Part shown: one piece after another, positions 9,401 to 19,021 of the stretch
Numbering within the stretch: position 1 is the first letter of the stretch
How the letters are laid out: each line of letters begins with the position of its first letter
Source of the DNA: Nodosilinea sp. FACHB-131
GTDB taxonomy: Bacteria > Cyanobacteriota > Cyanobacteriia > Phormidesmidales > Phormidesmidaceae
Assembly (NCBI RefSeq): GCF_014695395.1
Contig: NZ_JACJOF010000008.1
Location: 52,639-116,638 of the forward strand
Length of the DNA: 64,000 bases
Direction of reading: 5' to 3'
Program-made: the position numbers and the translations under genes
The notes under the pieces: generated by a model
What the model saw: only the letters and a program-made list of their open reading frames with translations
Told to the model about the DNA's origin: nothing
Database searches by the model: none

Positions 9401-12400
9401 CACTGTCGTCAAACAGCATCTCACAGGCACAAAAGCCCTGATCCATCGACTCAAACAGGGTGCGATAGCGATACTCACTGTCGCGCAGGGCCAGGGTGGC
9501 GCGATCGCGCTCAACGGCAATGCGGGCCATCTGGTTGCCGAAGCTGGCCAGCTGGTATTCCCACAGGGTGGGCTGTCGAGCCTGGCCAAAACAGAGCATG
9601 AGTGACCCCACGGGCCGCCCCTCCAGGTCTAACAGCGGGGTAGAGTGGCAGGCGCGAATGCCGTGGGCCAGGCAGAGATCGCGCCAGGTAGCCGACCAGC
9701 GATCGTCGTTGGCAATGTCTTGGCAGGTAACGGGCTGCTCCGTATACACCGCCTCACCGCAGGTGCCGATGTAGAGGTCATTAGTGGGGGCACCCTTGAG
9801 TGCTTGGCCAAAGGACGGCGGAAAGTCTGGGGTAATCACCCCAACAAACTGCTGCTGTTGAGTATCGCTCAGCAGCACACCAGCCCGAATCTGGGGATTG
9901 AGCCGCGATACCGCGAGGCAGACGGCGGTCAGACAATCCTCCAGGGGGTGCCCTGAGGCAACCAGCTCTAGCAGGCGGTTTTGCTCTGCCAGCAGCAGCT
10001 CGGTCTGCTTGCGTTCGGTGATATCGAGAGCGGTGCCCAGCAGCTCAATCGCCTGCCGCGATTCGCCCTCCCCCGCAAAAAGAGCTTGACCACTGGCCAT
10101 AATCCAGCGCTCGGTGCCGTCGTCCCACACAATGCGGTAGTCAATTTCGTAGGTGCCCATCGATGACGGTTTCAGAGCCGCACTGACGGCGCTGATCACC
10201 CGATCGCGATCGTTGGGGTGCACCCGCTCTGTGATCTGGGCCAGTGACAGCGGCGTCGCTGTCTCGCCCCAAATTTCCTGCATGCGCTCGTCTAGCTCGA
10301 CCAGATTGGTTTGCAGGTCGTAGCGCCAGGTGCCCAGCTGCGCCACCCGAATGGCCAGCCGCGATCGCTCCTCACTCCGTTGCAAAGTGGCTTTAGCCTC
10401 TTGCCGCAGCTGCGCCAGCTTCAGGGTGGCCTCAACTTTAGCCAACAGCTCCCGCGCCGAAAACGGCTTAATCAAGTAGTCATCGGCCCCTGCCGCCAAA
10501 CCCTCAATGCGGGACTCTTCCCCCGCGCGGGCCGACAGCAAAATAATCGGCAACTCCTGGGTCTGACTGTCGCTCCGCAGCTGCCGCAGCAGCTCGAAAC
10601 CGTCGAGCTCGGGCATCATCACGTCCGTCAGCACCAGGTCGGGGCGCTGCTGGCGGATGGCGGCGATCGCGGCTCGGCCATCCCTAGCCGTCTCGACGGT
10701 GTAATGCGGGCTCAGCAGCCGCTCGACGTAGTCGAGCATGTCGGCGTTGTCGTCGGCGAGGAGGATGTGGGGGAGTGAGGGGGTGGGGAAGGTGAGGAGG
10801 GTGAGGGAGGGATTTTGGGGCTCGGTGGGGTGCCAGCGCAGGGCTTCTTGGAGGTAGGGGGTGGCTCCGGTGGCGGTGGAGGGTTGGGTGCGGGGGCTGT
10901 GGATGCGTTCGCTAGGTAAATGGTCAGACCCGGTGGGCAGGGTAATGGTGAAGCAGGTGCCCTGGTCAACCTGGCTAGTGACCTCGATGGTGCCGCCGTG
11001 CAGGCCTACCAGCTCTTGCACCAGCGACAGCCCGATGCCTGAGCCCTCGTGGGTGCGGCCCCTGGCTCCCTGCACGCGGTGAAAGCGCTTAAAAATATGG
11101 GGCAGATCCTCGGGCGGAATGCCCGTCCCCGTGTCTCGCACCTCCAGCTGAATCTGGTCGGGGCTACCGTGCAGAGCCACCGCAATTTCGCCCTCAAAGG
11201 TAAACTTCAAGGCGTTAGAGAGCAGATTCAGCACGATTTTCTCCCACATGTCGCGGTCCACGTAGGCAGGGGTCGCCAGGGGAGGGCAGTCTACGATCAA
11301 CCGCAGTCCGGCCTGCTCCACCGCCGACTGAAAGACCCCCGCCAGGTCCGTTGTCAGCTGGGCCAAGTCGGTAGGTTCATAGCTGGCCTCAATTCGCCCC
11401 GCCTCAATCCGAGAGAAATCGAGTAGGGTGTTGACCAGCTTTTGCAAGCGCAGCGCGTTGCGATAGACCAACTCCAACCGCTGCCGCTGGGCGGCATCTT
11501 GGGTGTCTTGCAGGGCTGCTTCCACCGGCCCCAGCATCAGGGTCAGCGGCGTGCGAAACTCATGGCTCACGTTGGAGAAAAAGACCGTCTTGGCGCGATC
11601 GAGTTCGGCCAGCTTGTCAGCCCGCCGCCGATCTTCCTCGTGGGAGCGGGCATTGGCGATCGCCGCCGCAATCTGCCCGGCAACCTGCTCAAAAAAATCG
11701 CGATAGACCGCGTCCACGCGACGGCGGGGGTTGGCTACCGCCACTAATACCCCCACGGCTTTGGCCTGCCCCGGCACCAGGATGGGCAAGACCATGGCTT
11801 CCTGGGGGGGCTCCGGCCAGGGGCTGCCCGGCAGATGGCCAAAGCGGCTGACCAGGTCATCGATGGTATGAGCCTGACCGGTCTGCGCAACTGAGGCGAT
11901 CGGCCAGCTTCCGGCCTCATCCTCAACGGTCAGGTCAACCTGATCAGGCATCGTGGGCAACCCCAGGGCAGACCCAGTGCTCCCGCCGAGATGGGCTGTT
12001 TTGCCATCGGCGTTGACGATATAGAGCAGCGCCAGCGGCACGTCGGCCGAGCCAGACTTAAGCGCCTCTGCCATCAGGCCACAGGCATCGTCAACGGTCT
12101 TGGCGCTGCCTGTGCGCGAGGCCAGTTCGCGCAGCAGTTGGGCGCGGCGATCGTTCAACACCCGATAGGTGGTTTCACTGACCACGTTGAGAATGCCGTC
12201 AATTTTGCCGCCCTCCCCTTGAATCGGGTTGAACGTATAGTCAAAAAAGCATTCTTCGTCATAGCCAAACCGATGCATCACTAACAGCGTGTCGCTGTAA
12301 AACACGCCCTCGCCTGTAGCAAACACCTTGGCAAAATCTGGGCTAATGTCGTCCCAAATCTCGGGCCAGACTTCGTCGGCCGGGCGGCCCAGCGACCAGG

Positions 12401-12641
12401 GGTGCTTGTCTCCTACGATCGGTCGCCAAGCGTCGTTGTAGAGCAACCAGCAGTCTGGTCCCCAATAGATAGCCATGGGGAAGCGGGAATTCAGGCAAAT
12501 GCTCAGGGTCGATCGCAGACTCTGCGGCCACTGCTCAACCGCGCCCAACGGTGTTTTTGACCAATCGTAGGAGCGCATCAACGCCCCCATCTCACCACCG
12601 CCCCCAAACAAATGATCAGCCGCCTGCTGATGCTGGACCAT
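6462..12641 (-). CDS. Giant hybrid sensor histidine kinase (two kinase cores, two receivers, multiple PAS/GAF)
   Basis: 2059 residues, no membrane segment seen, so probably cytosolic. Approximate order: PAS-like sensor (25-160), GAF (165-335), HisKA with SNVSHEFRTPLT (His360), HATPase with DTGTGIPPEDLP and GSGIGLSLV (470-580), receiver HILLADDNADMLDY (628-745, Asp673), PAS (770-890), GAF (905-1050), about five PAS/PAC units (1075-1690), second HisKA with AVVSHELRSPLN (His1701), HATPase with DTGKGIVPEFLP and GLGLGLAIV, and a C-terminal receiver QVLVVDDDDDTRTF (1937-2055, Asp1988). Both phosphoacceptor histidines and aspartates are present, so an internal phosphorelay is possible. There is no output domain, so the signal must pass to a separate partner. 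The linker before the first receiver (SLTLLTFPTPSLPHI) is encoded by a purine/pyrimidine-skewed repeat (see findings). No cognate regulator gene lies beside it. Confidence 0.93.
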   Translation of the reverse strand: MVQHQQAADHLFGGGGEMGALMRSYDWSKTPLGAVEQWPQSLRSTLSICLNSRFPMAIYWGPDCWLLYNDAWRPIVGDKHPWSLGRPADEVWPEIWDDISPDFAKVFATGEGVFYSDTLLVMHRFGYDEECFFDYTFNPIQGEGGKIDGILNVVSETTYRVLNDRRAQLLRELASRTGSAKTVDDACGLMAEALKSGSADVPLALLYIVNADGKTAHLGGSTGSALGLPTMPDQVDLTVEDEAGSWPIASVAQTGQAHTIDDLVSRFGHLPGSPWPEPPQEAMVLPILVPGQAKAVGVLVAVANPRRRVDAVYRDFFEQVAGQIAAAIANARSHEEDRRRADKLAELDRAKTVFFSNVSHEFRTPLTLMLGPVEAALQDTQDAAQRQRLELVYRNALRLQKLVNTLLDFSRIEAGRIEASYEPTDLAQLTTDLAGVFQSAVEQAGLRLIVDCPPLATPAYVDRDMWEKIVLNLLSNALKFTFEGEIAVALHGSPDQIQLEVRDTGTGIPPEDLPHIFKRFHRVQGARGRTHEGSGIGLSLVQELVGLHGGTIEVTSQVDQGTCFTITLPTGSDHLPSERIHSPRTQPSTATGATPYLQEALRWHPTEPQNPSLTLLTFPTPSLPHILLADDNADMLDYVERLLSPHYTVETARDGRAAIAAIRQQRPDLVLTDVMMPELDGFELLRQLRSDSQTQELPIILLSARAGEESRIEGLAAGADDYLIKPFSARELLAKVEATLKLAQLRQEAKATLQRSEERSRLAIRVAQLGTWRYDLQTNLVELDERMQEIWGETATPLSLAQITERVHPNDRDRVISAVSAALKPSSMGTYEIDYRIVWDDGTERWIMASGQALFAGEGESRQAIELLGTALDITERKQTELLLAEQNRLLELVASGHPLEDCLTAVCLAVSRLNPQIRAGVLLSDTQQQQFVGVITPDFPPSFGQALKGAPTNDLYIGTCGEAVYTEQPVTCQDIANDDRWSATWRDLCLAHGIRACHSTPLLDLEGRPVGSLMLCFGQARQPTLWEYQLASFGNQMARIAVERDRATLALRDSEYRYRTLFESMDQGFCACEMLFDDSGKPVDYRFLEVNPAFETLTGLQGAIGKTARELVPNLEPFWVETYGQIVLTGKPHRFEHESAAIGRWFDVNAFVVGKPQSHRFAILFTDISDRRKAELDRERFLAVGSDLQVITGSNGYFQWVSPTFERILGWTTQEMLARPWVEFVHPDDVTASVREASQGFAGSETLAFENRYRHKDGSYRWFLWNARFHSNGQVLYGAAIDITDRKRMESNLRESEERFRSMADNAPVMVWVTDSTGYCTYLSQSWYDFTGQTEETGLGLGWLEVVHPDDQATSSQTFLNANEHQAGFQLEYRLRAKDGTYRWAIDTASPWFGADGQFKGYIGSVLDISDRKHIEENLRQRETELRLVTNSVPALIAFIDADQRYRFNNQGYEDWFSQSATDLYGKHIREVVGDAAYENVRPYIEQVLAGQQVTFERSILFKDGSLRYLSATYVPRVNDQGVVEGFVALINDLSDRRQAEEALIQSEARYRYLVESIPQLVWTADAEGVLLDANQRWCDFTGLTPEQIKTTGWQAVVHPDDIPVLSQNWAIAQQQGSNYQAEGRMRRADGVYRWHLHQAVPLKTKRGRILKWFGTATDIEDQKQLEQQRSQLLQQEQAARAAAEAASRTKDEFLAVVSHELRSPLNPILGWATLLKNGTLDETKTKQALSVIERNAKLQTELIDDLLDVSRMLRGKLQISASPVNLATIIRAAIETVRLAADAKSIHIEAHLETDVGLVSGDATRLQQVVWNLLSNAVKFTPATGRIDVCLVRGDVNQAQIVVKDTGKGIVPEFLPLIFDYFRQADSATTRQFGGLGLGLAIVRHLVELHGGTIQADSPGENMGATFTVSLPTLAHQALAQPDLPLQQPSLSLPGTQVLVVDDDDDTRTFITFLLEQAGAHVVAAASAKEGLAALKQARPQVLVSDIGMPDMDGYMLMQQIRALPVEQGGQVPAIALTAYVRETDREQSLAAGFQRHISKPVEPATLLRAIAELLQP

Positions 12642-13089
12642 TTACAGCTCTCTCCTATCCATACCCAAACAAGCCAGGGGCAACCAGAATCTTCAGCCTC
12701 TAATCGACTGAGACGATGACAGCGATCGAGGCACCTTCCAGCTTTCGGTTTCCTCAAGCTGCCCGTCCTAAATTGCCCGGAAGTAGTGGTCTAAGTGTTG
12801 GCTTGGAAAAAAGAGTATTTTATAAAAAGAGTCTGGCTAAATGAACGCAAGCCGCTCAAAAAGCCTAAAAGAGAAGCTGTAGTTTTCTTGGGATTTAATT
12901 TATTCTCGTTATAAGATTAGCAGCAAGAATCCGTCCGAAGAGAGATAAAGTACCGCCAACCCATGTACCTAAGTTTTCACCGCTGCCTAGGCTGCTGCCC
13001 AGGCATTGATGCCCCACCGCCAGTCTAACCGAGCTTTGAGGCTGGCAAATGCTTCATGGTTTCTCTAGCTATAGAGCAAACCGTGACCG
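12642..13089. other. Intergenic region between the sensor kinase and the DUF445 gene
   Basis: About 450 bp upstream of the kinase. It includes an AT-rich stretch near 12810-12960 that could hold the kinase promoter. No gene, repeat or RNA was recognised. Confidence 0.4.
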
Positions 13090-14334
13090 CTAAACACCAC
13101 CGGAACGTTGAAAATAGAAAAACCCGGATTGCAGTAGCCCGATCGCAAACCCTAAAATGCCGCCCAGATTTACGATCGCCTGCAGCTCACTGCGCACAAT
13201 GCCCTGAATTGCCAGCTCCAGATCCTTGGCCGAGGTGCCCCGCACCCGGTCGATAATCACCTGGTCAATATTTAAAATTGGAATGATCTGCGCCACCAGT
13301 GATTCTAGATCCCGCTCTAGGTAGCGCTCTAAAATCAGCGCCAACTCTTCACTCACCGGGTCTAAGGACTGGGTGATCACCTCAGAATTTTGCAGGCGAT
13401 TGAGCAGCTGGGTAGCCAGGGTTTCCCAATTGACCGAGTTGCCTAGATTTCTGACGAACTCTGGCCCCAGGGTGCGGATGTAGCCCTGCAATGACTCGCG
13501 CAGGTTGCGGCGCACCTGGCGCACCGTTGACACGGGCAGATTTTGCAGCGACACCCGCTGGAGTGACTCTTTCAAACGCTTCTTGAGCTGAAGGGCCACC
13601 ACTAGCTCGGCAATGCGCGCGTTGCTGACCTCTCGCTCGTCGAGGCAAAAGGCCCGCAGGCGGCTCAGGGCGTTGCGCACGCCAAACAGGTTGGCCACCA
13701 CCCAGTAGGTGCCGCTAGTGCGTTCCCGAAAGATGGTGTCGATCACCTGAATGTTGCGATCGGTGAGAAAGTCGACGGTCAGCTGGCGCAGCTTATCAGG
13801 GGGGAACACGCCGCTGAGTAGCCAGGTGGCGATCTGGTCAGCTTGGTCGGCCGTGAGCTTAAAGTCGAGCAGCACCTGGTCAAACAGCTGGTTGAGCTGG
13901 GGCTCTAAAAAGTCTTCGCGCCGCGCCCAAACGCGAACCAGGCGAGGCAGCGTTTTGCCAAACAGGTCTTGCAAAATCGCCCCGGCAATTTTGGTGGTGC
14001 GGTCTTGGGCGCGGCTCTGCACCTGATCGAGGGCGAGCTGCAACAGCCACTTGATAGCCGCCTGGGTGCGATCGGTCTGCAGCAGCCGCCGGGCCAGTTT
14101 TTGCAACTCCTCAGGGGTAAGCAGTGACCCCATAATGGTGTCAGAGATGCGCTGGGCCAGCCGCTCCTGGTTGCTGGGGATTAGCCCCGGGGTAAAGGGC
14201 AACCGCCGCTTGCCCAGGTAGATAGGGCGGTAGGGGCGAAACAGCATTTTAATGGCGATGTCATTGGTGAAATAGCCAATGATGCCGCCCACAATGGGCG
14301 GCGCCAGCAGTAGCCACAGCTCAGACCCGGTCAT
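13090..14334 (-). CDS. DUF445 family membrane protein
   Basis: 414 residues. The N-terminus has a membrane helix followed by the family signature: [20 protein letters not shown] and [21 protein letters not shown] long helical, coiled-coil-like middle follows, and a final membrane helix near [17 protein letters not shown]. This matches DUF445 (YheB-like) proteins of unknown function. Its ATG overlaps the end of menG by 14 bp, so translation is probably coupled. No defects seen. Confidence 0.88.
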   Translation of the reverse strand: MTGSELWLLLAPPIVGGIIGYFTNDIAIKMLFRPYRPIYLGKRRLPFTPGLIPSNQERLAQRISDTIMGSLLTPEELQKLARRLLQTDRTQAAIKWLLQLALDQVQSRAQDRTTKIAGAILQDLFGKTLPRLVRVWARREDFLEPQLNQLFDQVLLDFKLTADQADQIATWLLSGVFPPDKLRQLTVDFLTDRNIQVIDTIFRERTSGTYWVVANLFGVRNALSRLRAFCLDEREVSNARIAELVVALQLKKRLKESLQRVSLQNLPVSTVRQVRRNLRESLQGYIRTLGPEFVRNLGNSVNWETLATQLLNRLQNSEVITQSLDPVSEELALILERYLERDLESLVAQIIPILNIDQVIIDRVRGTSAKDLELAIQGIVRSELQAIVNLGGILGFAIGLLQSGFFYFQRSGGV

Positions 14335-15115
14335 GGCAACTCACCACCAGCACCCCCATTAGCCCCCCGGCAATGGGGTAGTGAACGGCCTGCTCAAACC
14401 CAGCCTGGCGGGCGAGCTTCACCTGTTCTGGCCCGGTTGGGAAGCGATCGACGCTGGGGCCGATATAGGCGTATTCGTCGGTTAACCCCATTTGCTCAGC
14501 GGTGGGTACTACTAACGTTTCTAGGTACCAGCGCTGAAACTGCTCGGCTACCCAGCCCTGGGGTCGATGAAAGTCGAGGATGGCGGCGCTGGCACCGGGC
14601 TTGAGCACCCGTCGCAGCTCGGCTAGCCCCTGGGGAATGTCGGTGAGGTTGCGCAGGCCGTAGCCCATGGTAGCGGCATCAAAGGTGTTGGCCTCAAAGG
14701 GCAGGGCCAGGGCATCGCCCTGCACCCAGTGCAGCGGAGCGGGCAGGTGGGCACGGCGGGAGCGCTCCTCAGCGACCGCTAGCAGTTCCGCCGAGAAGTC
14801 AAGACCGTACACTGCACCTGTGGCGCCTGCTTGGTGGGCCAGCAATAGCGCTAAATCGCCGCTGCCGCAGCAGACATCCAGCACCTGCTGCCCGACAGCG
14901 GCACCGCTCCAGCGTACGGCCATGCGCTTCCACACCCGGTGCAGCCCAAAGCTGAGGCGTTCGTTCAGACTGTCGTACACCGGGGCAATGCGATCAAACA
15001 GGCCCTGAATATCGGTAGCGGTGGGTGGGGCGGTTGGGGGTGGCTGGGCAAATCCCACGGTGAGTGCAGTAGAAGAGTAACCTTTACTGTAACGCTGCCC
15101 CTGTCCCTCAGCCAC
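14321..15115 (-). CDS. menG: UbiE/MenG-family quinone methyltransferase
   Basis: 264 residues from a GTG; the conserved part begins at about residue 37 ([20 protein letters not shown]), so an internal start is possible. Motif I for S-adenosylmethionine is [20 protein letters not shown]. Later motifs include [19 protein letters not shown] and [16 protein letters not shown], and the family tail [11 protein letters not shown] is intact. In cyanobacteria this UbiE homolog methylates demethylphylloquinone in the last step of phylloquinone (the photosystem I quinone) synthesis; UbiE family members elsewhere act on ubiquinone or menaquinone. It is followed by the overlapping DUF445 gene. Confidence 0.9.
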   Translation of the reverse strand: MAEGQGQRYSKGYSSTALTVGFAQPPPTAPPTATDIQGLFDRIAPVYDSLNERLSFGLHRVWKRMAVRWSGAAVGQQVLDVCCGSGDLALLLAHQAGATGAVYGLDFSAELLAVAEERSRRAHLPAPLHWVQGDALALPFEANTFDAATMGYGLRNLTDIPQGLAELRRVLKPGASAAILDFHRPQGWVAEQFQRWYLETLVVPTAEQMGLTDEYAYIGPSVDRFPTGPEQVKLARQAGFEQAVHYPIAGGLMGVLVVSCHDRV

Positions 15116-15275
15116 GGTAGTTCGTAGTGTTTGTTACATCTGCGATCGCAATCGGGTCAGCCGTGGCAAATTTGGGGACACCGCTGAGGTCCTAGAGATA
15201 AGGTTCTGTCTCCCACCTCAAGCTTTAGACCTGACACCGCCTACCTCATATTCTGCCCACCGCCCTAGCGCAGCG

Positions 15276-15881
15276 CTATAGCGTATTGCAGTTGGCAATT
15301 TGCACCTGCCCTGCCACCGCGATCGGCGTTGGAGCGGGGACGCCTGCGGTACTGCCTTGGCAGATGGCCGTGCCTAGTCGGGCCAAGCCGTTGGGATCAA
15401 CGGTGGCAAAGACGACCCCGGCATAGCCTCGCAACGCCGGGTTGGTAGGCATAGCTTGGGTGCTGGTAATTTCTAGGCCGGCACCTCCGGCGGTCATCGT
15501 ATAGGTGTAGTCGGGGGGAGCATTCTCCCTAGCAAAACCCAGCTCGTCGGTGGAGGTGGCAAAGCGAGAATGTTCTACAAAAAATGCCTGCTGGGCTCGA
15601 TTGACCGTACCAACATATTTCAGCGCTCTGGCCTGTTTGGAGCGGGCCGCTTGATTGAGAAAGCTAGGAAGGGCTACAGTTGCCAAGACCCCGAGGATCA
15701 CGACCACAACCATTAGCTCAATGAGGGTAAACCCTCTATCCCTCTGAACAGAGATCGAGGATGGGCGATGGGCAAACTTATAACGGCTTAGGTCAACCAT
15801 AGCAACGAAAATCAGGATAGAAATTGCAATGCCGTCTACGCAATTTCTCGTAGAAAACCGGGAATCTTTGCTGAGTTTCAT
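15276..15881 (-). CDS. Type IV pilin-like protein (PilA-type prepilin)
   Basis: Up to 201 residues; a more likely start is the ATG at 15800 (MVDLSRYKFAHR), giving 174. The prepilin peptidase site is RDRG/FTLIELMVVVVILG, with the Glu5 needed for pilus assembly. A single hydrophobic helix then runs into ALPSFLNQAARSKQARALKY. The rest is a globular domain of about 130 residues with two cysteines near the end (ICQG, IANCNTL). This fits a type IV pilin of the PilA/GspG class, exported and assembled into pili for motility or DNA uptake. No other pilus genes lie nearby. It could be a major or a minor pilin. Confidence 0.9.
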   Translation of the reverse strand: MKLSKDSRFSTRNCVDGIAISILIFVAMVDLSRYKFAHRPSSISVQRDRGFTLIELMVVVVILGVLATVALPSFLNQAARSKQARALKYVGTVNRAQQAFFVEHSRFATSTDELGFARENAPPDYTYTMTAGGAGLEITSTQAMPTNPALRGYAGVVFATVDPNGLARLGTAICQGSTAGVPAPTPIAVAGQVQIANCNTL

Positions 15882-16012
15882 CTGATCTTTAAAGCGGTTG
15901 CGGGCCGCTGCGAAGAAAAACCCAAAGACAGAAATTATGCTTTGGTGAGGCCTTCAGCTCCGAACAAACGCCTAGCTCTGCCAAAACCGTCTAAACTGTC
16001 TGACTATAGCTG

Positions 16013-17038
16013 TTGAACCTGAGCGATTTGGACACTCTTTCCTCTACCGGCCCAAGCCCTGACTGCCTGCGTGTATTTATGACGGGGGCCAGCGGTTGCA
16101 TTGGCCACTATATTCTGGAGCTGCTGCTGGAGAGCGATCGCTACGAGCTATTTTTGCTGCTGCGTCACCCCGAGAAGCTACAGCTGCCCGTGCAAGGCAA
16201 CCCCAGGGTGCACATTCTCCAGGGTGGCCTCGAAAATATTGAACCCTTCGCTGACCTGCTACCTACCATCGACATCGCTATTCTGACCGCTGCGGCTTGG
16301 GGTGGCGACCCCGCCTACGTAGAAGCGATCAACGTTGAGGCCAACCTGGGGCTACTGGCCCGCCTCGATCGCGATCGCTGCCAGCAGGTGATCTATTTTT
16401 CCACCGCCAGCATTTTGAGCCAGCGCAGCGAACCTCTGCCCGAAGCCGGGGAAATTGGCACCGACTACATTCGCACCAAATACGAATGCCACCACCGCCT
16501 AGGTGAGCTGCCGGTCTACGACAGAATTACGACGGTGTTTCCCACCCTGGTATTTGGGGGCGACAAAGAAAAGCCCTACTCCTTTATCTCAGCAGGGCTC
16601 AAGGATGTCACCCGCTGGATCGGCCTAGCGCGCTTCTTTCGAGCCGACGCGGGGTTTCACTTTGCCCACGCCCAAGACATTGCCACCGTGGTGAATTATC
16701 TCGTCGAGCACCCCTCTACCCAGGGCTACCGCGAGTACGTGCTCGGCAACCCGCCGCTGACAGTGAACCAGGCCGTCGAGCAAATCTGCGACTACTTTGG
16801 CCAACGCATCTGGTTTCGTATTCCCCTGTCGATGTGGTTGACCGATGTGCTGATTAAGCTATTTCGGGTGCAGATGGCTCCTTGGGACTATTTCTGTCTG
16901 CACTACCGCCACTTCGTCTACGCTGGAGCCGTCAGCCCGGCCAGCTTTGGCATGGAGCCCTACTGCTCGACCTTAGCCGATCTAATGCGGGTGCATGGTC
17001 TGCCGGGGGTGCGGCGGCGGAAGAAGATTAGGGGGTGA
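16013..17038 (+). CDS. NAD-dependent epimerase/dehydratase (extended SDR family)
   Basis: 341 residues from a TTG at 16013; the ATG at 16079 would start directly at the cofactor site (MTGASGCIGHYIL) and leave no leader. The Rossmann motif is TGASGCIG. A strand ending in ILTAAAWGG and the catalytic-type IRTKYECHHRL (YxxxK) follow, matching extended short-chain dehydrogenases. These act on nucleotide sugars or on flavonoid- or steroid-type alcohols; no substrate can be assigned. The C-terminus is rich in basic residues (RRRKKIRG). It converges on sppA across a repeat-rich spacer. Confidence 0.85.
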   Translation: MNLSDLDTLSSTGPSPDCLRVFMTGASGCIGHYILELLLESDRYELFLLLRHPEKLQLPVQGNPRVHILQGGLENIEPFADLLPTIDIAILTAAAWGGDPAYVEAINVEANLGLLARLDRDRCQQVIYFSTASILSQRSEPLPEAGEIGTDYIRTKYECHHRLGELPVYDRITTVFPTLVFGGDKEKPYSFISAGLKDVTRWIGLARFFRADAGFHFAHAQDIATVVNYLVEHPSTQGYREYVLGNPPLTVNQAVEQICDYFGQRIWFRIPLSMWLTDVLIKLFRVQMAPWDYFCLHYRHFVYAGAVSPASFGMEPYCSTLADLMRVHGLPGVRRRKKIRG

Positions 17039-17150
17039 GGCGGATAGGGAAGATGAGGCAGCTGGGGAGGATAAGGCAGGTGGGGAAGTTAGCAAACTGA
17101 GTTCTCTCTTCCCTCATCCCGCCATTCCCTCATCTTCCTCATCCCGCTAC
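17034..17150. repeat. Purine-rich/pyrimidine-rich imperfect inverted repeat
   Basis: The spacer between the SDR gene and sppA is an imperfect run of GATGAGG/GGGAAG-type units followed by the complementary CTCATCTTCCTCATCCC-type units, able to fold into a long imperfect hairpin. Similar sequence recurs at 31639-31752 and, within the sensor kinase gene, near 10755-10830. It may serve as a bidirectional terminator for the two converging genes. Confidence 0.6.
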
Positions 17151-17154
17151 AGCT

Positions 17155-18990
17155 CTACTTCACCACAAACTGATAGGGCATCAGCATATAGGCGCCACGG
17201 GGATCGTTGAGGGCGCGCAGGATTTGGGCATCGTCAACGAACTGGAGCACCTGGGTCGTCAGCGGGTCGTGGGTCTCGGTCTGGGCGACTTCGGTGCTGA
17301 AGAAGCCGCGCAAGAATTGCTGCAACTCGCTGGGTTCAGGATATTCTTGCAGACGCCAATCATCGCCCAGCTCGGCCAGCTCAACAGCGGTGGTAATCGC
17401 TGCATTCACCCCCCCCAGCTCGTCCACCAGGCCCAGCTCGAGGGCTGCTTGGCCTGACCATACCCGGCCCTGAGCCAGCTCGGCCACCGCCGGTCGCGCC
17501 AGGTCGCGGCCTTCCGCCACCCGGTCGAGAAAGCTGTCGTAGATGGTGTCGACGGTGCGCTGCAAAATCGCTAGCTCAGCCGCGGTTTTGGGCCGGGTGC
17601 TGGAGAAAATATCGGCCAGCTCAGAGGTTTTGACCCCGTCCCAGTTGACCCCTACCTTGGTACCAAGCTCTTCAAGGTTGAGAAAGATGCCGTACACCCC
17701 GATGGAGCCGGTGATTGTCGTGGGCTGGGCCAAAATGGCGTCGGCCTGGGAGGCAATCCAGTAGCCGCCGGAGGCCGCCACGTTGCCCATCGACACCACC
17801 ACGGGCTTACCCGCCTCGCGCAACAGCTGAACTTCGCGCAGAATTATTTCCGAGGCGGTGGCGCTGCCGCCGGGGCTGTTGACCCGCAGCACCACGGCTT
17901 TGACCTCGTCGTCCTGGCGCAGCTGGCGCAGCTGCCGGGCCAGAGCATTGCCCTCAATAATGCCGGTCTGGCTAAAGTCGCCGTCGCCGCCGTCGACGAT
18001 GGGGCCTTCGGCGTAGACTAGAGCCACCTGATTGGCGGAGCGGCGGCTGGTGAGGGGGTCGTCAACGGTGGCAGCATAGCCTGCCAGGCTGATCTGGCGA
18101 AAGTCGAGGTCGCTGTCTTCTACCTCCTTATCTCCCTCGCCGGTCAGCTCCCGTAGGGCGGTGATCACTTCGTCTTCGTATGCGATCGCATCGGCAAGCT
18201 TCTGCGTTTCAGCTTCGGCCCCAAACAAAAACCCTTTAGTATTGGCGATGGTTTGCAGCTGTTGGGTCGACAGGTCGCGCGGTGTGGCGGCGGCAGTCAG
18301 CAGGTTTTGCCATACATCCCCCAGCAGGCGCTGGGTTTGCTCTCGCTCCTCGGGGCTCATGGTGTCGCGAATCAGCGGCTCGACCGCCGACTTGTAGCGG
18401 CCCACGCGGGTGACCTGCACTCCCACCCCCAGTTTCTCCAGGGCGTCGGCCTGGTACATGGTCTCGGCGTAGAGGCCGTTCATTTCGATCTCCCCAAACG
18501 GGTTGAGGTAGATCGTGTCGGCCAGGGCAGCCACCGCATACTCCCGCTCGCTCCAGGAGATGTCGTAGGCAAAAATCGGCTTGCCCGCCGCTTGAAAAGC
18601 CGCGATCGCTGGCTGTATTTCGGTTTGGTTAGCTAGCCCAGCGCCCAGCGCGGTGCTGCCTTTCAGGTAAAGGGCTGTGATGCGATCGTCGGTGGCTGCC
18701 TCTTCGAGGGCCAGCACTGCCTGGCGCAGGGTCAGCTCGCTGGGAACCTGGGTGCCAAACACCAGGGCGCTGGGGTCAATCGCCTCTGGCGAGTCAGGAA
18801 TCACCGTGGAGAGGTCGTAGACCAGCACTGTGTCTTTCTCGACGGTGGGGGCATCGCCTTCTTTGCCCAGGCCCGCCACGATCACTCCCACTAGCCCCAC
18901 CGCCCCCAGAGTGAGCAAAAAGCCCAGCAGCAAACAGAACAAAATCGACCCAGTCAGGCTGGCCAGGGTGTACTTCAAAAATTGCCGCAT
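17155..18990 (-). CDS. sppA: Signal peptide peptidase SppA (67-kDa long type)
   Basis: 611 residues with an N-terminal membrane anchor (LASLTGSILFCLLLGFLLTL). Two peptidase S49 halves follow. The N-terminal half carries the general-base lysine region VGRYKSAVEPLIRD. The C-terminal half has RVNSPGGSATASEI and the nucleophile serine in NVAASGGYWIASQAD, then TITGSIGVYG. This Lys/Ser arrangement is that of the long SppA, which degrades cleaved signal peptides in the membrane and in cyanobacteria has been linked to phycobilisome and light acclimation. Length and motifs are complete. Confidence 0.93.
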   Translation of the reverse strand: MRQFLKYTLASLTGSILFCLLLGFLLTLGAVGLVGVIVAGLGKEGDAPTVEKDTVLVYDLSTVIPDSPEAIDPSALVFGTQVPSELTLRQAVLALEEAATDDRITALYLKGSTALGAGLANQTEIQPAIAAFQAAGKPIFAYDISWSEREYAVAALADTIYLNPFGEIEMNGLYAETMYQADALEKLGVGVQVTRVGRYKSAVEPLIRDTMSPEEREQTQRLLGDVWQNLLTAAATPRDLSTQQLQTIANTKGFLFGAEAETQKLADAIAYEDEVITALRELTGEGDKEVEDSDLDFRQISLAGYAATVDDPLTSRRSANQVALVYAEGPIVDGGDGDFSQTGIIEGNALARQLRQLRQDDEVKAVVLRVNSPGGSATASEIILREVQLLREAGKPVVVSMGNVAASGGYWIASQADAILAQPTTITGSIGVYGIFLNLEELGTKVGVNWDGVKTSELADIFSSTRPKTAAELAILQRTVDTIYDSFLDRVAEGRDLARPAVAELAQGRVWSGQAALELGLVDELGGVNAAITTAVELAELGDDWRLQEYPEPSELQQFLRGFFSTEVAQTETHDPLTTQVLQFVDDAQILRALNDPRGAYMLMPYQFVVK

Positions 18991-19021
18991 GGGGATAACG
19001 CTAAGGGGTTAAAAAGGCAAA

